NCBI RefSeq assembly: GCF_000428945.1
Contig: NZ_AUAX01000041.1
Coordinates: forward strand, 1-51,620
DNA from: Hamadaea tsunoensis DSM 44101
Lineage (GTDB): Bacteria; Actinomycetota; Actinomycetes; Mycobacteriales; Micromonosporaceae
Length of the DNA stretch: 51,620 nucleotides
Direction of reading: 5' to 3'
Below the pieces are notes generated by a model. That model saw only the letters and a program-made list of their open reading frames with translations. It did not search any database and was not told the DNA's origin. This document shows positions 1 to 7,513 of this stretch, piece by piece (position 1 is the first letter of the stretch; each line of letters begins with the position of its first letter). The position numbers and the translations under genes were made by a program.

Positions 1-169
1 ACAGCGGCCGAGATGTAAAAACGCACCCCGCACCCAAGATCCACAGCGGGCGGATGTAGAAAACCAGCCCGAATCGACATACCAGCCGCAATGGATCAAG
101 AGAACAGCCCCGAAAACTACATCCCAGCCGCGAACAATCACCAGCAAGCCGACCCACCCAACCACCATT

Positions 170-363
170 TCGGACAGTCACGACAAAGGCCGGGCACGGC
201 CACGCTTCAGCGACCCGCAGCACCCCTGAACGGCTTCGTAAATGTGGATCTTGACGGATGTCTAGAAAGCAACGTCAAACCGGCCAGAATGATGTTTCTT
301 TCCCGACATCCGTCAAGATCCAGCCCACTGCGACCGCCCACAAGTCGGACAGTCACGACAAAG
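170..363. repeat. 19-bp perfect direct repeat flanking the hairpin
   Basis: TCGGACAGTCACGACAAAG occurs at 170-188 and again at 345-363. The two copies bracket the 246-321 inverted repeat. This suggests local duplication, or a composite element of about 190 bp. Confidence 0.7.
246..321. repeat. 28-bp imperfect inverted repeat (hairpin)
   Basis: Arm one (246-273) begins GGATCTTGACGGATGTC. Arm two (294-321) ends with its exact complement GACATCCGTCAAGATCC. The match continues inward over 28 bp with three mismatches, leaving a loop of about 20 nt. There is no U-tract, so it does not look like a classical terminator. It could be a small non-autonomous mobile element or a regulatory palindrome. 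Confidence 0.75.
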
Positions 364-547
364 TCCGGACGGGGGTTCGGGGTAAACGGTGACCGGACGA
401 CGGTGAACGATGCTTCGCCCCACTGTGCTGGCAGTGGAGTCCCCGGAGCGCAGCGATAGGGGCGTAACGGTCTCCCGCGGGAGGAGCGGAAGTGAGATCG
501 ACGAACCCGGGACAAAATGAACCCAAAAAGATCTTGAATGTGACGCC

Positions 548-1147
548 TCAGAGGCTGGGGCGGGTACGCAGGACCGCGAGCAGTCCGGCCTGGACTTCCT
601 CGACCGGGCGTTCCGGCGAGAACAGCAGCCAGTCGAGTGCCACCACCAGCCCGGCCCCGAACAGTGCCGACGCCGAGATGCGGGGATCGAGTTCGGGCGG
701 GAACTCCCCGGACGCCACGCCTGCTTCGAGGACTTCGACGATGACGCTGATGGCCTGTTCGCGTACGAGGAGGATGGTCTGCTGCCATTCGCGGTTGGTA
801 CGCCACATCTCCGCCAGCAGCAGCTGGGCGAAGGCCCGGTAGCGCTGGATGTAGGACAGCTGGGCGCCGATCAGGGCGGCGATCGCCTCGCGGGGCGGCA
901 GTCCTTCGATGGCCGACCGGGATTCGGCGGCGAGCAGCCCGACGCCGTAGCGCAGAAGCTCCTCGTAGAGTGCGGTCTTCGAGGCGAAGTTGTAGAAGAC
1001 CGTGCCCTTGGCGACGCCGGCCCGGTCGGCGATCTCGTCGACCGTGGTGCCGGAGAAGCCCTGCTCCGCGATGAGGGCGACGGCGGCTTCGAAGATCTTC
1101 CGGCGGGTCGCGTCGCGGCGGCGCGTACGCCCGTCGGATTCGGTCAC
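548..1147 (-). CDS. TetR family transcriptional regulator
   Basis: A 199-residue DNA-binding repressor. The N-terminus carries the TetR helix-turn-helix at about residues 34-56 (TVDEIADRAGVAKGTVFYNF), followed by an all-helical ligand/dimerisation domain typical in length for the family. The GTG start at 1147 is chosen because it overlaps the stop of the upstream YhgE-like gene by 4 bp (GTGA), so it is translationally coupled as the last gene of a three-gene minus-strand operon (ATPase, membrane protein, repressor). It probably represses its own operon: a palindrome matching TetR operators lies just upstream of the first gene (4020-4033). The ligand is unknown; a membrane-active compound is a reasonable guess given the transporter partners. 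Confidence 0.9.
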   Translation of the reverse strand: MTESDGRTRRRDATRRKIFEAAVALIAEQGFSGTTVDEIADRAGVAKGTVFYNFASKTALYEELLRYGVGLLAAESRSAIEGLPPREAIAALIGAQLSYIQRYRAFAQLLLAEMWRTNREWQQTILLVREQAISVIVEVLEAGVASGEFPPELDPRISASALFGAGLVVALDWLLFSPERPVEEVQAGLLAVLRTRPSL

Positions 1148-3237
1148 ATGGTCAGGATAGGGTGCAGGTCGGCCGGGCGGAGCCGGCGGGCGCGCCGGGC
1201 GGACAGCGTGGTCAGTGCGAAGGCGCCGAGGGCGAAGCAGGCGAGCACGGCGACGGCCGTCCAGACCACGTCCGCCGAGCCGCCGACGGTCAGCCGGCGC
1301 AGGGCAGCGATCACGTAGGTCATCGGCAGCCACGGGTGCAGCGCCTGGAAGAAGCCCGGCGACGTCTGCACCGGATAGGTGCCGCCCGACGAGGTCAGCT
1401 GCAGCATGAGCAGGGCCAGCGCGACCAGGCGGCCGGGCGTGCCGAGGGCGGCGCCGAGCAGTTGCACGATCGCCGTGAACGCGAGCGCGGTCAGGATCAG
1501 CATCGCGACCGTGCCCGCCGGGGAGATCGGGACGAGACCGAGGGCGTACCGCAGGACGAGGTAGAGGATCACGGCCTGGGCGGTGCCGACCGCGGCCGCC
1601 GGCAGGTATCCGGCCAGCGCCACCCGCCAGGATCGGCCGCCGGCCAGCACGTGCCGCCGGTTCAACGGCTTGAGCAGCATGTACGCGAGCATCGCCCCGA
1701 CCCACAGCGCCAGCGCGATGAAGTAGGGCGCGAAGCCGACGCCGTACGTGGCGGCCGCGTGGCGTACCGAGCGTTGCAGGTCGACGGGGTTGCCGAGCAC
1801 GCCCGCCCGGGCCGCGCGGTCGTCCGGGTCGTAGCCGGGGATCTTCTCCGCGCCGTCGGCCAGCCCGTCGGCGAGTCGCTGCGCGCCGTCGGTCAGCGTG
1901 GCGAGGCCGGTCGCGAGGCTGCGCGTACCGGTGGACAGGCTGCTCAGGCCGCTGTCCAGTTGGCGGGCGCCGGACGCGAGCCGGTAGACGCCGCCGGCCA
2001 GTTGCCGGGCTCCGGTCGCCGCGCTGCGCGTACCGTCGGAAAGTCTCTGGGCTCCGGCGGCGAGCGAGTCGAGGCCGGCGGCGAGCTGATCCACCTGGTC
2101 ACGGGCCTGGGCGACCTGGTCTGCGAGGTGAGGCGCGGCCTGCGCGACGGCGCGCGCCTGCGTCGCCACGGCGCGCAGCGTGGCGACGATCTTGTCCAGA
2201 TCCTGCAGCTGCGCGCGGAGCTGCACCGCTGCCACCACCGCCTCATGCGCCGCGGCCGTGTCCAGATTCTGGGCCTTGAGCTGCGCTTCCACCTCTTGTG
2301 TACGCGCGACCGCCCGATCGGCCAGCGCCGGCAGCTCGCCGAGGTGGTCGGCGATCGTGTCGGCCCCGTCGGCGATGACCGTCGCGGCCCGGGCGATGTC
2401 GTCGGCGTGCTCGCGCAGCGTCGGCTCGACCGCGTCGACGGCCTTGTCCACGGCCCCGGCGAGCTGCCGCCCACCGGCTGCGGCCTGGGCGGTTCCGTCC
2501 GCGAGCTGCGCCGACCCGGCCTCCAGAGTGGACAGACCGGCGGCGAGATCCCGGGCGCCCGAGTTCGCGCCGTTCAGCCCGTTCGCGAGGGTGGCCGCCC
2601 CGGACTGGGCCTGATCGGCGCCATTGGCAAGCTTTCCCGCCCCGGTACGCGCCTGCCCGGCCCCGTCGGCCAGCTGACCCGCCCCGTCGGCGGCCTGCGC
2701 GGTCTGGCCCTTCAGATCGGTGAAGCCGACCAGCATCCGGTCGAAGAAGGTGGCCGACGCGCTGCTCGCGGCGGCCGCCCGGATCTCGGCGAAGGCGCTG
2801 CGCGCGAGCAGTCCCGACAGGTAGTTCGTGGCGTCGTCGCTCTCCACGGTCAGCTGGGCCTGCTCGGCCGCGTGCGCGGGATCGGGGTCGGCCGCGAGGT
2901 CCTTCGAGAAGTCCGCCGGGATCGTGAACACCAGGTGGTACGCGCCGCTGCGCAGACCGGCCTCCGCCTGGGCGGCCGAGGTCGGGACCCAGCCGAAGAC
3001 CTGCCGGTCGATCAGCTTGTCCGCGAGATCGCGTCCGGCGTGGACGGTCGAGCCGTCGCTCGCGGCGGCGTCCTGGTCGGCGAGGACCAGCGCGACCGGG
3101 ATCTTGTTCAGATGGTTGTAGGGATCCCAGAAGGCCGCGAGGTACACGGCACCGTAGAGCAGCGGCACGACGGCGAGTACGCACAGCGCCGCCCGCGTCA
3201 GCCGGTGCCGCAGGAACCGGCGCAGGTCGACAAGCAT
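1144..3237 (-). CDS. YhgE/Pip-family membrane protein (ABC-2-like exporter permease)
   Basis: A 697-residue integral membrane protein of the YhgE/Pip family. One transmembrane helix lies near residues 15-35. A large extracytoplasmic region follows, and about five more helices occupy the last 210 residues, as in ABC-2 permeases. Two long stretches of the outer region consist of degenerate LADGAxxLxxGA-type repeats (about residues 180-265 and 380-460), the coiled-coil-like pattern of this family and of YueB phage receptors. It starts 5 nt after the ATPase stop and overlaps the tetR-like start, so all three form one operon. A drug or lipid export role is inferred from the context, not from a specific motif. 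Confidence 0.85.
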   Translation of the reverse strand: MLVDLRRFLRHRLTRAALCVLAVVPLLYGAVYLAAFWDPYNHLNKIPVALVLADQDAAASDGSTVHAGRDLADKLIDRQVFGWVPTSAAQAEAGLRSGAYHLVFTIPADFSKDLAADPDPAHAAEQAQLTVESDDATNYLSGLLARSAFAEIRAAAASSASATFFDRMLVGFTDLKGQTAQAADGAGQLADGAGQARTGAGKLANGADQAQSGAATLANGLNGANSGARDLAAGLSTLEAGSAQLADGTAQAAAGGRQLAGAVDKAVDAVEPTLREHADDIARAATVIADGADTIADHLGELPALADRAVARTQEVEAQLKAQNLDTAAAHEAVVAAVQLRAQLQDLDKIVATLRAVATQARAVAQAAPHLADQVAQARDQVDQLAAGLDSLAAGAQRLSDGTRSAATGARQLAGGVYRLASGARQLDSGLSSLSTGTRSLATGLATLTDGAQRLADGLADGAEKIPGYDPDDRAARAGVLGNPVDLQRSVRHAAATYGVGFAPYFIALALWVGAMLAYMLLKPLNRRHVLAGGRSWRVALAGYLPAAAVGTAQAVILYLVLRYALGLVPISPAGTVAMLILTALAFTAIVQLLGAALGTPGRLVALALLMLQLTSSGGTYPVQTSPGFFQALHPWLPMTYVIAALRRLTVGGSADVVWTAVAVLACFALGAFALTTLSARRARRLRPADLHPILTM

Positions 3238-3242
3238 GGGGG

Positions 3243-3998
3243 TCAGTTCCCTTCGCGCATGGTCACCACGGCGGCCCGGCCGGCGGCGCTGATCTCCTCG
3301 ATCAGCGTGGCCTGCTCGGCGGGGGTGAGGCCGAGATCGAGATCGTCGATGAGGATCACGCCGGGATCGGAGATCAGGGCGACGTGCAGCATCAGCTCGT
3401 GCCGCTGCAGGGGACTCAGGTCCCGGGCGAGCGTACGCGGATCGAACGGCAGTGCGGCGGCGCGTTCGTCGAGCTCACGACGGGTCCGGCGGAACAGCGG
3501 CCGGAGCAGCCGGAGCCGTTCGGCGAGATGATCCCGCCCGGTCAGCATCGGTTCAGGCTCGTACGCGTTCCGCACCAGCCCCAGCGCGACCCCTCTCGCC
3601 CCCGGGCCCGCCCCTGCCGGGTCCGCCCCCTTGATCCGGTTTGGATCAGGGAGATCACCCGAATCTTGGGCCTTGATCACGTGCGAAACCGTGATCCGAA
3701 CCGGCTCGGCCGGACAGCCCGAGCCGGCACGCGGGTCGGGTGTGGCGCGGGGGTTGGGGGTGGTGCGCGGTCTGCGCGGCTGGGCGTAGTTGCCGGCGAG
3801 GGAGAGCAGCGCGGCCGTACGCCCGCTGTTCGGCGGGCCGGCCAGCGCCACGATCTCGCCGGGGTAGACGGTCACCGGCTCGGAAAGACCGAGCCCGCGG
3901 GCCACCAGGACCGGGGTGGGCGCCGCGGGCTCTTCAGCCGTTCCCGTGTTCTCCGCGTCTTCCGCGATCGCGGGAGCCTGAACCTCCGCAGTGTTCAT
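3243..3998 (-). CDS. Degenerate ABC transporter ATP-binding subunit
   Basis: A 251-residue nucleotide-binding-domain protein and first gene of the operon with the YhgE-like protein and TetR. Recognisable parts are a Walker A-like loop at 53-61 (GPPNSGRTA), an ABC signature-like LSPLQ at 194-198 and a Walker B-like VILIDD at 214-219. The Walker A lysine is replaced by Arg, the expected inner Gly by Asn, and the catalytic Glu after Walker B by Asp. The region where the Q-loop should be (about residues 75-135) is low-complexity, Pro/Arg-rich sequence, and residues 100-124 are encoded by a dispersed palindromic repeat (3629-3700). ATP hydrolysis is therefore doubtful. The ATG at 3998 has a GGGGAG ribosome binding site. 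Confidence 0.75.
   Translation of the reverse strand: MNTAEVQAPAIAEDAENTGTAEEPAAPTPVLVARGLGLSEPVTVYPGEIVALAGPPNSGRTAALLSLAGNYAQPRRPRTTPNPRATPDPRAGSGCPAEPVRITVSHVIKAQDSGDLPDPNRIKGADPAGAGPGARGVALGLVRNAYEPEPMLTGRDHLAERLRLLRPLFRRTRRELDERAAALPFDPRTLARDLSPLQRHELMLHVALISDPGVILIDDLDLGLTPAEQATLIEEISAAGRAAVVTMREGN
3629..3700. repeat. Dispersed palindromic repeat within a coding region
   Basis: Two adjoining palindromes. 3629-3670 contains GATCCGGTTTGGATCAGGGA between arms resembling CCCAAGATYYGG and CCGAATCTTGGG. 3675-3696 is a perfect hairpin, GATCACG, 8-nt loop, CGTGATC. The 20-nt core recurs with one base changed at 50068-50087. The whole block is read in frame by the ABC ATPase gene on the minus strand. 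Confidence 0.75.
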
Positions 3999-4019
3999 GT
4001 CGGCTCCCCAGAAAACTGA

Positions 4020-4033
4020 ACTGACCGGTCGGT
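4020..4033. promoter_or_regulatory. Candidate TetR operator upstream of the ABC operon
   Basis: ACTGACCGGTCGGT is a 14-bp palindrome with one mismatch (perfect core GACCGGTC at 4023-4030), 22 nt upstream of the first gene of the operon whose last gene encodes a TetR repressor. Autorepression is inferred. The 12-mer ACCGGTCGGTAC (4024-4035) also occurs upstream of the thiolase gene. Confidence 0.5.
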
Positions 4034-4150
4034 ACAGAAACTTACGCGGACCGGCCGTCGCGCGCCAGCCGCGTACCGGTGACCTGCCTCACGCCGCGTC
4101 GTACCAGAACTGGACAGTCGCCGGGTCGCCCGAACCGCCCCTCATCGGGG

Positions 4151-4852
4151 ATGCTGTACCGCATGCTTGGCATCGTGCGGCGCCGTCCACTGGTGACCCT
4201 GATCGCGCTCGTCGTCCTCGTGGGCGTCGCGTACGGCGGGGGTTCGCTGATCGCGTACCTGCAGAAGCATCCACGGACGACACCACTGGCCTCGGAGATG
4301 TCGACCGGCCCGTCGGCCCCGGCGCAGAGCCCGTCCCCGTCGCCCTCGCCGCTGCCCTCCGGCTACCTGCTGCTGCCCGACCTGAGCAAGCGCCGCGCGC
4401 CCGACGCCCAGTCGATGCTGTCGCTGCTCGGCTTCAAGGTGAACCTCCAGGACAGCAGCGGCGCCGGCCGCCTCATCGTCGACCCCGCCAACTGGATCGT
4501 CGACGGGCAGGACCCGCCGGCCGACAGTGCCGTGGCGATCAAGTCACCGGTCACCCTCAAGGTGCACAAGCCGACCGACGGCAAGGGCGACCAGAAGTTC
4601 AGCCTCGGCGTGATGCCCAACGTGGTCTGCAAGAACCTGCAGGACGCGTACGACGCGCTGCACAAGGCGACCTACTTCAACATCGGGTCCAAGGACGCGT
4701 CCGGCGCGAACCGGCTCCAGCTGCTGACCGCGGACTGGATCGTCGTCGGGCAGTCCGAGACGGCCGGCAAGAAGCCGGGCCTGCTCACGCACATCACGCT
4801 GACCGTCGTGAAATACAACGAATCCACCGGAGACTCCGGCTGCGAAAGCTGA
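4151..4852 (+). CDS. Membrane-anchored protein with two PASTA-like domains
   Basis: About 233 residues from the ATG at 4151 (an in-frame ATG at 4163 is possible). A short cytoplasmic start is followed by one transmembrane helix (LVTLIALVVLVGVAYGGGSLIAY split over about residues 14-36), a Ser/Pro-rich linker, then two similar domains of about 65 residues. Each has the PASTA pattern of a conserved hydrophobic start (LLLPDLSKRRAPDA; VMPNVVCKNLQDA) and a later WIVDGQ/WIVVGQ segment. PASTA domains bind peptidoglycan fragments or beta-lactams in kinases and penicillin-binding proteins; here no kinase domain is attached. The product probably faces the cell wall. Its 3' end overlaps the convergent HEAT-repeat gene by 59 bp. 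Confidence 0.75.
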   Translation: MLYRMLGIVRRRPLVTLIALVVLVGVAYGGGSLIAYLQKHPRTTPLASEMSTGPSAPAQSPSPSPSPLPSGYLLLPDLSKRRAPDAQSMLSLLGFKVNLQDSSGAGRLIVDPANWIVDGQDPPADSAVAIKSPVTLKVHKPTDGKGDQKFSLGVMPNVVCKNLQDAYDALHKATYFNIGSKDASGANRLQLLTADWIVVGQSETAGKKPGLLTHITLTVVKYNESTGDSGCES

Positions 4853-6215
4853 CCCGCACGGGCGGGGGCTCGGCCTTCCCGAGGCGGGCGTGGAAGCGCA
4901 GCAGCCGCGTCCGCTCCGGTCCGAGCCAGCGCTCCGCGCCGTCGAGGAGTTCGGCCGTGCCTTCCACCGGCTTTCCGGCCGGTAGGTAGGCCGAGGCCGC
5001 CCACCGGTCCAGCCAGTCGACGACATCCCGTCGCGCCTTCGGCCCGAGCGCGGGATCATCGGCCGTACGCAACGCGACGAGCAGGGCCGGCCACGTGCCG
5101 CGGGCCGCTTCCAGGCGATAGCCGGCGAGGCGTACGTGCGGCGGCCGCCGGTCGCCCAGCAGATCGCGGAGAAGTGCCGGGGACAGCTCGGGCGCGTGCC
5201 TGAGCAGTGCCCGGGTGGCCTGGCGCACCACCGCGGGTTCGGAGTCGGTCAGCAACGCCAGGAAGTCGTCGACCCGGCCGGCATCCAACTGCCGCAGCGC
5301 TCGGACGGCGGCGGACCGCAGGGCCGCGCGCCGATGCGTCAGGTACGCGACGAGCAGCCCCGCGTCGGCGGCACCCCCGGTCTCGGCCAGCCCGCGAAGG
5401 ACGGCGGTACGCGGATCCGGCCCGAGCAGCCGTCGGTACCGTGCGGCCGGGTCCTCGCCGGCTCCACGGAGGATCGTCTGGGCCGTCTGGCGTACGCCGG
5501 AGTTGCGATCGGTCAGCGCGGCCGTGGCGAGTGCGACGTCACCGGTACGCGCCAGCACCGACCGTCGCACGTGGACACTGCGGTTGACGGCCAGGCCGAG
5601 CAGGTCGGCGGGCTCGACGGCGGCGACGGCCAGCGCGCGTACCTGGCCGTCGGGGTGGTCACGGACGGCGGTGAGCAACTCGTCCCGGCTCAACCGGCCA
5701 CGTTCGATCCGCGTCGCGTACGCGATGCGGCGCGACCGCTGACCGGCGGCCGTCAACGCGGCGACCGGCACCTCGGCCAGGGCCTCCCGGACGCGGGGCG
5801 GCAACCACCGGCCCTCGTGCCGCTGTTCCAGCCCGAAGACGAGGTCGGCGCTCGGCAGCCAGATCTCCGCCGGCCCCCCGAGCAGCACGGCGTACGCGGC
5901 CCGGGCGCGCTCGCGTACGGCGTGGACCCAGTCCGCGGCGCGGAGCGCGAGCACGCAGGCTCCCAGGGCGGACGGCCGCCCGGCGAAGTACGCGACGGCG
6001 CGCTCCCGCACGAATCCGTCGGCGAGCACGGACGCGATCAGTGCCCGGAACTCGTCGGTGAGCTCCGGCTCGACCTGCCACGGCCAGGCCGCCCGCAACC
6101 GGTCGGCGAGGATCGGCCACTGCCGCGGGGCGAGGGAGACCAGTGCGGCGGTCAGCGCCGCCCGCTCCCGCGGATCAGGGCCGACGTCCCGCACCCGGTA
6201 CGCGAGTTCGTCCAT
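4794..6215 (-). CDS. HEAT-repeat protein of unknown function
   Basis: A 473-residue, Ala/Leu/Arg-rich, all-helical protein. The middle and C-terminal halves show repeating paired helices of HEAT type (for example VNRSVHVRRSVLARTG, LTDRNSGVRQTAQTIL, THRRAALRSAAVRALRQLDA, LTDSEPAVVRQATRALLRHA), each with the conserved VR or VRxxA position. HEAT repeats form superhelical scaffolds for protein binding. No enzyme domain, signal peptide or membrane helix is seen. The last 20 codons overlap the PASTA-like gene on the other strand. The ATG at 6215 begins MDELAYRVRDVG. Confidence 0.75.
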   Translation of the reverse strand: MDELAYRVRDVGPDPRERAALTAALVSLAPRQWPILADRLRAAWPWQVEPELTDEFRALIASVLADGFVRERAVAYFAGRPSALGACVLALRAADWVHAVRERARAAYAVLLGGPAEIWLPSADLVFGLEQRHEGRWLPPRVREALAEVPVAALTAAGQRSRRIAYATRIERGRLSRDELLTAVRDHPDGQVRALAVAAVEPADLLGLAVNRSVHVRRSVLARTGDVALATAALTDRNSGVRQTAQTILRGAGEDPAARYRRLLGPDPRTAVLRGLAETGGAADAGLLVAYLTHRRAALRSAAVRALRQLDAGRVDDFLALLTDSEPAVVRQATRALLRHAPELSPALLRDLLGDRRPPHVRLAGYRLEAARGTWPALLVALRTADDPALGPKARRDVVDWLDRWAASAYLPAGKPVEGTAELLDGAERWLGPERTRLLRFHARLGKAEPPPVRVSFRSRSLRWIRCISRRSA

Positions 6216-6280
6216 CCCGGGATTGTGCGAATCCGCCGGTCCGGACCGCCACCGGAATACCAGCCCTTATCCTCGGCTGC

Positions 6281-6706
6281 ATGGAGCTGATCTCGAAGAC
6301 GTTCGCCGAGCTGGACACCGTGACCCTCTACCGGATCCTCCAACTCCGCGTGGACGTGTTCGTGGTCGAGCAGGAGTGCGCGTACCCCGAAATCGACGGG
6401 CGCGACCCCGAACCGGGAACCGTCCACGTGTACGCGCAGGACGGCGGCGAGATCGTCGGCTACCTCCGCATCCTCGAGGACCAGGACGGGAAGGCACGCA
6501 TCGGCCGGGTCCTGACGGCGAAGCAGGCGCGCGGCACCGGACTCGGCGGGCAGCTCATGCGGAAGGCTCTGGAGATCATCGGAGACCGGCCGTCCGTGCT
6601 GGACGCCCAGTCCCACCTCGTCGGCTTCTACGAGACCTTCGGCTTCACCGCAAGCGGGGAATCCTATGTGGAGGACGGGATCCCGCACACCCCGATGGCG
6701 CGCTAG
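6281..6706 (+). CDS. GNAT family N-acetyltransferase (ElaA-like)
   Basis: A 141-residue acetyl-CoA-dependent acyltransferase. It has the ElaA-type opening (LYRILQLRVDVFVVEQECAYPEIDG) where the LRxxVFVVEQ motif is characteristic. The acetyl-CoA-binding stretch is IGRVLTAKQARGTGLGGQLM (RGxGxG/A loop) at about residues 77-98, and the C-terminal strand is FYETFGFTASGESY. The ATG at 6281 is preferred over an upstream in-frame ATG at 6143, which would start inside the neighbouring HEAT-repeat gene. The substrate is unknown. It converges on hemQ across a hairpin terminator. Confidence 0.88.
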   Translation: MELISKTFAELDTVTLYRILQLRVDVFVVEQECAYPEIDGRDPEPGTVHVYAQDGGEIVGYLRILEDQDGKARIGRVLTAKQARGTGLGGQLMRKALEIIGDRPSVLDAQSHLVGFYETFGFTASGESYVEDGIPHTPMAR

Positions 6707-6749
6707 CGCCGTCGACACCCCCGAATCCGAGTCGGCCCCGCGATCGGAG

Positions 6750-6797
6750 CGCGCCGCGTCGCGTATTCCCGAAGTGGAGAAGAAGCGACGCGGCGCG
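6750..6797. terminator. Bidirectional hairpin between convergent genes
   Basis: Perfect 13-bp inverted repeat CGCGCCGCGTCGC (6750-6762) and GCGACGCGGCGCG (6785-6797) with a 22-nt loop, placed between the convergent acetyltransferase and hemQ genes. There is no U-tract, which is common for GC-rich actinobacterial terminators. Confidence 0.65.
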
Positions 6798-6811
6798 TGC
6801 GAAGCCGAAGA

Positions 6812-7513
6812 TCAGGGGAGCGTGTTGATGATGTCGGCGATGGCGCGGCGGCGGCCGGTGTAGAAGGGCACCTCTTCGCGGACGTGCCGGCGGGCCCGGG
6901 AGGCGCGCAGGTCGCGCATGAGGTCGACGATGCGGTGGAGCTCGTCGGCTTCGAACGCGAGCATCCACTCGTAGTCGCCCAGGGCGAACGACGCGACCGT
7001 GTTGGCGCGGACGTCCGGGTATCCGCGGGCCATCTGCCCGTGTTCGGCCAGCATCTCGCGGCGCTCCGCGTCGGGCAGCAGGTACCACTCGTAGGAGCGG
7101 ACGAACGGGTAGACGCAGATGTACGCGCGCGCCTCCTCCCCCGCCAGGAAGGCCGGGATGTGGCTGCGGTTGAACTCGGCCGGGCGGTGCAGGGCGGCCT
7201 GGGACCAGACCGGGGCGAGGCTGCGCCCGAGCGCGGTACGCCGCAGCAGCCCGTACGCGTCCTGCAGCGCGTCGGCGGACGAGGAGTGCCACCAGATCAT
7301 CAGGTCGGCGTCGGCCCGCAGACCGGAGACGTCGTAGGTGCCGCGGATCGTGACGTCCTTGTCGGCGAGGCGTTCGAAGAGGCCCTCGACCTCGCCGGTG
7401 ATGTCGTCCCGCAGCGACGGCAGCGGGGCGGCGGCCCGGAAGACCGACCACATCGTGTAGCGGATGGTGTCGTTGAGTTGCCGCAGGCGCGCGGCGTTGG
7501 ACTGATCGGTCAC
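6812..7513 (-). CDS. hemQ: Coproheme decarboxylase HemQ (chlorite-dismutase family)
   Basis: A 233-residue enzyme that converts iron-coproporphyrin III (coproheme) to haem b by two oxidative decarboxylations, the last step of the coproporphyrin-dependent pathway of Gram-positive bacteria. Visible family marks are [13 protein letters not shown] (with the catalytic Tyr of the family), [11 protein letters not shown] (with the proximal haem His) and [14 protein letters not shown]. The GTG start at 7513 overlaps the hemG stop by 4 bp and follows a GGGAGGA ribosome binding site, so it is the third gene of the hemE-hemG-hemQ operon. Ferrochelatase is not in the window. Confidence 0.93.
   Translation of the reverse strand: MTDQSNAARLRQLNDTIRYTMWSVFRAAAPLPSLRDDITGEVEGLFERLADKDVTIRGTYDVSGLRADADLMIWWHSSSADALQDAYGLLRRTALGRSLAPVWSQAALHRPAEFNRSHIPAFLAGEEARAYICVYPFVRSYEWYLLPDAERREMLAEHGQMARGYPDVRANTVASFALGDYEWMLAFEADELHRIVDLMRDLRASRARRHVREEVPFYTGRRRAIADIINTLP

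Larger units (their letters stand above)
1..547. other. Repeat-bearing non-coding stretch
   Basis: No convincing gene is seen. The longest open frame (91-459, plus) runs through an inverted repeat and has no recognisable domain or ribosome binding site. The stretch is less GC-rich than the rest. It contains a long inverted repeat (246-321), a 19-bp direct repeat (170-188 and 345-363), short inverted pairs GGATGTAG (52-59) and CTACATCC (117-124), and a 12-bp palindrome CTCCCGCGGGAG at 472-483. It lies downstream of the tetR-like gene, whose stop is at 548. Confidence 0.6.

Noticed and set aside
91-459. 122-codon open frame at the left end
   Set aside because: It reads through the inverted repeat and a direct repeat, has no ribosome binding site and no recognisable domain. 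Chance frames of this size are common at this GC content.
1162-3531. 789-codon plus-strand frame opposite the YhgE-like gene
   Set aside because: Arg/Gly-rich low-complexity translation that is the antisense of a well-supported gene; typical high-GC shadow.
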